Shown here piece by piece: positions 56,574 to 64,000 of a DNA stretch of 64,000 nucleotides; position 1 is the first letter of the stretch, and every line of letters starts with the position of its first letter. Origin of the DNA: Tretioscincus oriximinensis (taxonomy: Eukaryota > Chordata > Lepidosauria > Squamata > Gymnophthalmidae); NCBI GenBank assembly GCA_022410635.1, contig JAJVDF010000452.1, forward strand, positions 537,577 to 601,576. Reading direction: 5' to 3'. Made by a program: the position numbers and the translations under genes. The notes under the pieces are model-generated. The model did no database searches, was not told the DNA's origin, and was given only the letters and a program-made list of their open reading frames with translations.

Positions 56574-59465
56574 CTTTCTCAATTGTAAGTGAACTCACAT
56601 TTCTAATATAAAATGCATATCTTATTACAATACTTTTTCTACATCAAGTATTATTTATCTTAACGTCTACATGTATATAACCCCCCCTCTCATATAACAC
56701 ATTTTAAATTTAAATAAAGGAGATCTACATTACTCATGCATCTGATACAAAAGAAACCTAGATACAAAGGTTAGGATTGTCAAATCTACCTCTATATTTT
56801 GATTTCTTTTGAATTTTCTAGCTTCTCCACTATAATTGTTCTACAAAACCTAAGTGGTGTTTAATACAAAAAGCTATGTTTGATCAAATAAATTCTATAA
56901 CATTTATAAGCAAGGAAAATATACCCTCCAGCACACAACATTCCAAATTACATATTAAATAATTTAGAACAGAAGAATATTATTATACTAAAGAATTGTT
57001 ATGATGGCATAGGTCAAGTAGAAGTTAATATGATCAAGCAAGTGTTCAGTCCATTGGCAGCTAATTGGTTATACAGCAATGCAATTCTATATTACTTAAA
57101 CAAACGTGAAATAAAGAAGCAGACCTTAGCACTATTTTTTAAAAAAACAGTACTAGAAACAACAATTTCAGTAAAAGGACTAGTGTCTAAAATTTATTCT
57201 TGATTTCTGTCTTTGAGGATACTTACTGTCAATGGCATAAAAATAAATAGAAATAAATGTTGATATCTGGAAAAATAAATAGTTGGATCTAGAAAAACAT
57301 GGTTCTGCGCAACAAAAAAATAAGGTAATTTTATATACTAAAGTCATACAGGTAGTATAAGACTCCTATTCAAATAGCTAGAATTACTAGGATGAAAAAA
57401 TATTCTGTGTTGGAGAGATTGTTTTTATTTGGGCACATGCATTCTGGATTTAAATAATAAATGATATCTAACTAATATTTCAACTTTTTTTTATTTCTAT
57501 GCATTCAAGGGTTGGTCTTAAATGAATACCAAGAACATTTTTTTAACTTGACATTGCAAAATCTTAGTAGTAAAAGGCTGAAAGGACAGACCACAGGAGA
57601 ACACATAAAGGAAAGTCTGGGAAATTTTAATGTACAATTATGTAAGAATAAAAACAAATGGGCCAATAGATGACAAACTTGCCAATGAAATTAGAAAGAT
57701 CATGTTCTCATTAATAAATATATATTTATTATTTTAACATACATCTATTATTATCTATATAGATAACATATCTATTATAATAACAGGCACTTAACAGGGT
57801 TCATTTTTTATAAGTTTCATTCTTCATTAGGTTATGGATTATAACAGTACACTCTTGTATATTTTGCAAATTGTTTATTCGTTTTTACAATTTATTTTAT
57901 GAAATAATTGTTAATTCTCTTATGTAAAAACAAAAAAATCTTTCTGCTCTGTTCAGTTCCCAAAAGTTGAAAATATTATGATGTCTATCACATAAACACC
58001 TATTAATTTCCTTCAGAGTTTTGAACATAAAAGTTGTTATTCTTTCTGTAACTGCTTCATGGGGATCGAAGACTGGTAAAAATGTGAAAAGATGTCACTT
58101 TTCCAGTCCGGACAATAGAAATAAAAAATTGAATGGCCCAGGCACTTAACAGGGATTCTAAAAGTATTATTGTAGGGATGACACATTCTTCATAGAAAGG
58201 AAAAGAGAAACATGTTTCTTAGAAAATAGTACTTTTAGGATCCCTCTTTCACCTTGTTTCCTGTGTATTTAGCTGCAAAATGGATTATAAAATGTTACTT
58301 TCACTTTAGAATGATCAGAGGTTCACAGAGGTAATTGTGCATGGGACAGTCTAAGGTTTGCTTAAGAAGCTTTGCACAGGAGAGGAAGTTAAAATAATGT
58401 ACAGACATAAAAGTACAAAAGTAAACTTGAAGAAATAAATTGAAAAGTATGAAAGAATGCAAGAGAAGAGAACTAGAGGGATGGACAGGAAAGAAAAAGA
58501 AAAGTAGGAAAGTAGAAGGAATCCTAGAAACTGAATGAAAAGGTTGAAATAGTAAATGTCCAGAATTTTATAATAGGAATTAGGAAAACTCGAACAATTA
58601 ATTGGGCTCATGGTTATATATTAAGTCTACATCTGCACACTCACCTTTAGCCTGCTTACGGAATGGAAGACCAACATGGGAATGATATTGTCAGCAGGAN
58701 TGACATATTTAGTGCACTCTCTGCCTGATCTTACTTGAGTTGCACAGAAAATAGCCCATTTCCTTGGCAATTTTTTATCTGTCCTTTAATGGACCTGGCC
58801 AGAAATATTAATGGTGGAAAACATTAATGGTGGAAAACTATTATCAAGGGTTTGATATTAAAAAGATTGGGAAATGGAGCACCTGTAAATGCCACATCTT
58901 CCTGCTACTGGTTCAGATTAAGCAGTACAGCCAAGAAAAGGATGTGTTCCAACGTGAAATAGAAACTGCTTAAGTTTAATACAAAATATGTCTTCAGCAA
59001 GATTAAAAACATGTTAACTTACTCTCTGAGTGATGCAGTTTTTCTGTAGAATTGATTTTATCCACTTGCAGATCTGGATGCACTTCAGCAACAGGAAGCA
59101 AGGTCANGCTGCTTCGGAAGTGGAACAATATGTGCTAGCATGTAGATATGGTGTTACTATCCCAGGTGATGTGGTGCCAACCTTTGCAGCTGCTTACTGG
59201 GTCTGAATACAAGCTGACTGGCTTCAAATAATCATCAGAGCATTTCATAGCAGAGAGAACGAGAAGAATGCAAAGATCAGAAGAAAAAGAAGAAGGAGAA
59301 GGAGAAGAAGAAAAGTAATATGAAGAGAATGCTAAGATAAGTAAGCTATTTAATTTGAAAACTGTAAACCTCTTGTAGTCACCTCCAAATCTACATGTTT
59401 AGGCACTGCTGCTTAATCTGGATTAAGAGATGTTAGCACACAAGTAGATTCTTAAACTGGATAAT
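56574..59465. other. AT-rich non-coding interval
   Basis: No recognised gene. It contains T/A tracts, a TATATA-rich patch at 57,716-57,785, a possible retroposed segment between direct repeats (57,785-58,154, listed separately), and a GAA/GGA-rich run at 59,280-59,316. Confidence 0.4.
57800..58139 (-). mobile_element. Possible retroposed segment between 15-bp direct repeats
   Basis: AGGCACTTAACAGGG occurs perfectly at 57,785-57,799 and 58,140-58,154. The 340 bases between them start on the plus strand with TTCATTTTTTATAAG, which reads as an A-rich 3' tail on the minus strand. A retroposition-type target duplication is the natural reading, but I do not recognise the inserted sequence. Confidence 0.4.
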
Positions 59466-59645
59466 TCATTTATTCATTCATTTGCATTTCCATCTTGCCC
59501 TATATCCGAAGGTCTTAGGACAGTTAATATATTAACCCTGTTTTATGGCTAAGACAAAAATATCCAAATGTAGGGAAGGGAGAGCTGTTTTTTTTAACCA
59601 AAGGCCAAGTTAAAGAAGAAAGGCTGTGCATTAAGGATTTTGCTC
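59466..59645 (-). mobile_element. L2-clade LINE 3' end
   Basis: 'TTCATTTATTCATTCATTTG', 'CCGAAGGTCTTAGGACAG' and 'AACCAAAGGCCAAGTTAAAG' follow the reversed L2 order. Only the 3' UTR and the last few codons remain. Confidence 0.7.
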
Positions 59646-62600
59646 TCTGTCCCCTTATTTGTATGAACAGTGGCTTGGATTATTTATGTCTGAAGAAAAC
59701 ATTACTAAGAAAGGGGAAAAATTGTGTCCTTTGTCCAATTTTGTCCATCTGTTTCCTGTTTTTCTTTTTATTTGTTGAAAAAGAGGGAGAGAGAAGGTGC
59801 AAGAAGTCTAAAGAAAGAAAGGGTTCATCCAGGCACTGCTCACTTTTCTGCTACATTTGTTTATTTAGGACCCAAAGCACTTCCATAAATCAAAACTGTG
59901 CCACCTAAATGTATTCTTCTGCTAAACTGGAACAGCTGGACATGTAAGCCTCCCTGTTCTGTTCCAGAGATTCCTGGACCACTGTTAAACTTGTTAAACT
60001 TGTTACTCTGCCAATGCAGTCAGAACGTACTAGCAGAGGGTACAGCCATTTTGTAAACTGCACCAGTCTGTAGAAGGAAGTCCTTTGTATACATTGCTGA
60101 CCTATCCAAAGGTAAATCTGAAAACACCATTTTTATTAGCGATAGCTCCCAAAGAACTGCTTTGTCAAGGTTCCATTTTTATTGCCATGCCCTCCTTCTC
60201 CTCTTGATGTTTTGGTTCCAAACATAGTAATCTCTGAAGCCTAGTTGGTTCTGCAGCTGACATCATCTGCATGAATAGTCCACCCCAAAGCTAAGCTGCA
60301 ATTTCACTTTATACATTTTCACATGAATGTATGAGCGTCAGACTCTTTCCTATCACACGATGACAAGCTACTGTATATGAGAAAGGTCTAAATCTCATTT
60401 TATTTAAAGTGAATGAAAGCACTGTGGCATATATTGGTCTAAATAATAAGGGAACATCTTTACACTGTGATTTTCAAGTTGTCTGGATATTCACATGCAA
60501 AGGTGGCTGATACTAGGCTAAAGAGCACTTTCTGTTCACCCCTAATGCTTTGAAACACAGTGAAAGAGATTTTGATCTGTCAGGGAAATAAGCACTTCTT
60601 CATCAACTCAATGCTTAATCTGCCACTGTCCAAAGGCGTCAATGGCAAATGACGAATTGCTGTTTCAGTCCTGCTGGTTTGCATGAAGGGTTCTGAAATA
60701 AGTTGCTGATAATTGGTGAGCACTTTGTATCATCTCAGTGAAATCTTAGGTAGCACTTGAAAATTCCAGTTGACTATATAGGAGAAAATATTATCTCTAC
60801 ATTCTAAAAAGAGGAATTGAAAAGATACGCACCAATCACTTTAATAGTGATACCTGGGACAATTTTATGTCAGATTATAGCGAAGCTAGGACAGTGAATT
60901 TCAACCGATGTTCACCCAAGTGCTGATAATCTACCACTCTAATCATGTACTGTCGGGCATAATCAGTTTTCTGAAATGGTTTCGGGGGCTGCTGGAAGTT
61001 AAGAACAAACCTATCCAAAGATTTGAGTGCAGCATTATCCAGAAACAGTATTTGAAACACACGGCAAATTTGTAAATATCTCAAAACCAATGGAAGGATT
61101 ATTACATGTTACCTGAACAAGTGTTGCCAAACTAATCACCTCCCTCCATGTAATTGTCTGTGGGGAAGTGATGGATATCATTTATTCTACTGAACAAAAG
61201 GATCACGTTTAACCGGGANGGCTACATTATCAAGTAGGCTAACAACCAATGACTCCTCAGTGAATTAGAGGGAGCTTGCAAATTAGAATATGAAAGATCT
61301 GATCCTGACACAAATGCTGTTAGAGAATATTGATTCCTGAGGATTCCCTGGGGAAAAGGGGGTGGTGGCTCAGGAGTCATGTCTATAAAGGAAGCAGAAC
61401 ATTTTAGGCTTGGGTTTAAGTAACGCTTTTTACCAAAGAGTTTAAAATTAATAAAATAAAACAATGCAAAATTAAGAGACACACATCAAAAATGAGATAA
61501 CTTTATTAAAAATAAAAAGGGGAAAATCTATAATCAATTAATAAAAACAAAAAGAGATACTTAAAAATGACAGCAGTTTAAAGCACTTGTGCATAAATCA
61601 AGAAAAACAGTTTATGCATTAAAAAATGAAACACAGGAATAAAACATTTGAAAAATATATTTTAGAACTTGACTGCATTTGTGCATGGAAAAAAATAGCA
61701 ATATTGCAATGAAAAGTTAAAGAAAAACTTCAGAAACAATATATATGTCTACATACGTATCTCTAGCATGAAAAATCTAAATAAATGTATTTTCTTTAAA
61801 GGAAAAATAGCTCTCTCTCACCCATTTAAGCTTGTAGATTTAGAAATCTTTGGAACAGAAGTTTTCCTTTGTAGCACACTGCAGAAGTTCCAGTTGGTTT
61901 GTAGACAGGGTGGATGAGAAAACCCAAAGAAGGCTTTTGAGCTTTATTCATACTTTCTATGAATTCTGAGTTCCTTTTTATATAATTTTTCTCTCTATGT
62001 CAGCAAATTTATCTTAGCATGAGAAACTTCCTTTCTCAGCCTATAAATTTATTATAATACTTATGTTTTCTATGATATGCTAAGATTAAAAAATATCTAC
62101 ATTNCGTGACATCCCTTCTGTGACCATTCTTTCTGCATGGTTTTGGAACCCTATTGTTCAATCCTTTTTTCAGGAATTACAGCATCCTGTTTGGCTGAAA
62201 TCAGGACTTCAAAAATGTAAATTCCTGTGCAACATCCTCACAACAATGGGTTTTCAAAATAGATTTTATTTTTATTTTTAGCTATCACTTCTTAAAAACA
62301 CGAACTTAATGCATAAAGGTCTGATATAATGGGCTGTTACATATTTTGTTGCACAAACAATGGGAATCTCAAAATATATTTTATTGACACTGACATTCAG
62401 CATTTGGGACCTGAAGATAACTTTGTTAAACATCCACTCTTATGTGATTTGGACATTTCTCAGCAGTTACCAAAGGAAACTAGCTTTGGCTGTTCTTCCT
62501 CTTTACCAAGATGTTGTGCCTGATCATTATTTTCAGGAAAACAATTAGAAAGACACTAGATTTCCTGCAGAATTCCTTTATACTGGTTATCTTTTCCCAG

Positions 62601-62774
62601 AGGAATTTCTGCTTAGCTTGCAATTCTGCTCTTAAGAAAGAGTTATATAGGCATGAATTGATTTCTTTCCAAATTTAATTCATCTTTAATTAGCCTGCAC
62701 AGAATTCATGTCTGCGCTACAGCTTTGTGTCAAATTATGCCAAAATATTAATCAATGCCTATCAACGCTTTACA
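59646..62774. other. Non-coding interval
   Basis: No recognised gene or repeat across about 3 kb. Overlapping short frames (60-86 codons) have no recognisable domains. It is very A-rich between 61,430 and 61,800. The last part, 62,590-62,770, is listed separately. Confidence 0.4.
62590..62770. promoter_or_regulatory. Candidate conserved non-coding element (impression only)
   Basis: Repeat-free sequence with the homeodomain core TTTAATTAGCC, then 'CATGTCTGCGCTACAGC', 'GTCAAATTATGCC' and 'AATATTAATCAATGCC'. It has no open frame. The texture suggests an ancient element, and only alignment can decide. Confidence 0.2.
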
Positions 62775-62845
62775 TTTCCTTCAGGTATAGGGTGGTATAA
62801 ANATGTAAATAAATAAATAATAAATACAATAAATACAATATGTTG
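62775..62845 (+). repeat. LINE/SINE 3' tail remnant with (AAAT)n
   Basis: 'CAGGTATAGGGTGGTATAAA' followed by AAATAAATAAATAATAAAT. It resembles the 3.9-kb remnant. No body is recognised upstream. Confidence 0.4.
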
Positions 62846-62849
62846 GATG

Positions 62850-63835
62850 TGATTTCTATCAGATTTGCAGATGGTGTAAAATATATAGAAGATAGCACTT
62901 ACCCTAAAGGACTGAATCAAAGTTCAAATTAATCTTGATAGATATAAATGCTGTTTCAGAAAACAACTGAGTGGCATTTTGGAGAGGGTCTTGTTAGAGA
63001 TGACTGCCACAGAATGAATGAATGTATTAAAACAAACAGCTATAAAAATATACATGTAGATTGAATGAAAGAGTACTAGCTAATCACAATTCGTTTGGCA
63101 ATACAAAAATACAGAGATTTTTAACACTTCAGAAAATAAACACACAAATATATAAAAGACAAAGATGAGAATATAAACTGAACAGATTTTCTGAGGCCTA
63201 AATTGGGGCAATTAATATTCAGGCTAATTCATGCCCCTCAAAAATTCTGGACAGTATGAGAATTTTCTGAAGTGCCTGAGAATTTTGCAAAGCATGTGAG
63301 AATTTCATGAAGCGTGCAAGAAGTTTGCAACCTCAATTTGGGTGTGTGGGTGTGTGTATTCAGCAGTTGGCCTCAGTTGCCAGAGCCTCCCAGCAGTGCT
63401 GCAGTGAATTTAATTTAAAAAAAGAGAAAAAAGAAAATAATAATAAAAAGTATTTTTTTATTTTCTACTGAGGGGAAGGTACATTCAGGAGCCCCAGTTA
63501 CCAGCGCCTCCTAGTGGTGGTACAGTGATTTTTTTTAAAAAAATCATATTTTCCCCATTTTTTAAATTATTTTTTCCTCAGAAAAAATTTGGGAAATTGC
63601 ACCCCCCCCCCCCCCCTGGGAGGGAGAGGGAGATACCCTCAATCTGGATTTCCCTCCCAAAAAAAGGGCTAGGGTTAGGGTTATGGTCAGTCTATAAGTA
63701 TATCTCTTGCTAGGTTGTTGGTGTTTCATAACTTCATTGCATTGTTCACACAGACTAGACATTTAATTACTTCTCTCATACATAAAAGGCAGCATTGGAC
63801 ATTTATCTAAAACTCCATGCAAATATCACTTAAGA
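62850..63835. other. Non-coding interval with homopolymers and telomere-like words
   Basis: It contains a GAGAATTTYRTGAAG-type short repetition (63,260-63,330), T and A tracts at 63,420-63,590, a C-run at 63,602-63,616, and CTAGGGTTAGGGTTATGG at 63,668-63,685, which holds two telomere-type TTAGGG units. No gene recognised. Confidence 0.45.
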
Positions 63836-64000
63836 GGACCTGTGCTGAAATGGGCCAGAGCCCATTTAGTCCAGCATCCTGTCTCCCACAGAGGCCCACC
63901 AATTTCACCTGGGCAGTCAGGAACAGAAGAAGGTAAAATTCAACTATTTTCAATGCCCTGCAAAAGGTATTTCAGGAATACTGCCTATTGCTCCATCTCG
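63836..64000 (-). mobile_element. CR1-type LINE 3' UTR, runs off the window
   Basis: The plus strand reads GGGCCAGAGCCCATTTAGTC, 'CCAGCATCCTGT', 'CACAGAGGCCCACC', and at the edge 'CAGGAATACTGCCTATTGCTC' in part. This is the reverse of the 3' UTR seen at 15.6 and 48.4 kb ('GGATGGAGCAACAGG', 'CTCCTGAAATGCC', 'ATGGGCTCTG'). The terminal TTATGTTC tail is missing or decayed at 63,836. The coding part would lie beyond 64,000. Confidence 0.85.

Noticed and set aside
63668..63685. Interstitial telomere repeat
   Set aside because: Only two TTAGGG-type units, too few to call a telomeric remnant.

Overview
This window looks like vertebrate nuclear DNA, almost certainly from a squamate reptile. It is AT-rich and repeat-dense, and I found no host protein-coding exon. 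The lineage call rests on the combination of repeats: CR1-type LINE copies ending in the TTATGTTC-type 3' tail, RTE/BovB LINE fragments in both orientations, L2 3' ends, an L1-clade insertion, and tRNA-derived SINEs whose 3' ends (pyrimidine/TTCTTC tail after a 'tataaaaa(c/t)caa' motif) match the Sauria SINE type. Assignments were made by eye against remembered family features, not by database search. Isolated N bases occur through the window, often beside homopolymers, and break many short reading frames.

Layout. 1-14 kb: mostly unique-looking non-coding DNA with an L2 ORF remnant (1.8-2.4 kb), microsatellites, two copies of a short inverted-repeat element (7.3 and 10.0 kb), a GC-rich ~330-bp hairpin (10.55-10.88 kb) and a BovB 3' end (12.6 kb). 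14.5-18 kb: a CR1 copy, possibly nested in a TIR-bounded element, a short repeat widespread in amniotes, and an inverted-repeat element with palindromic subrepeats. 23-29 kb: two SINEs, a second copy of that palindromic family, and a 2.4-kb 5'-truncated L1-clade LINE bounded by a perfect 16-bp target-site duplication. 30-38 kb: SINEs and a 234-bp hAT with an 8-bp duplication. 40.7-44.4 kb: L2 and CR1 ends around a 1.1-kb island of nested and adjacent inverted-repeat transposons containing two back-to-back long hairpins. 46.5-53.2 kb: densest repeat tract, including a CR1 inserted into a SINE, a 391-bp hAT next to a 423-bp TIR element, and a BovB fragment. 54-64 kb: CR1, SINE, hAT and L2 fragments in AT-rich DNA, ending in a CR1 3' end that runs off the window.

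No genes act together here. The parsimonious reading is an intron or intergenic desert. Several repeat-free stretches (near 13.0, 16.7, 21.9, 25.3, 55.3 and 62.7 kb) have the texture of conserved non-coding elements, but that is an impression that needs cross-species alignment. I did not find a clearly novel biological system. The strongest leads are the 41.4-42.55 kb transposon island, the 10.55 kb hairpin, and the two CR1 copies that share nearly the same 5' truncation point.
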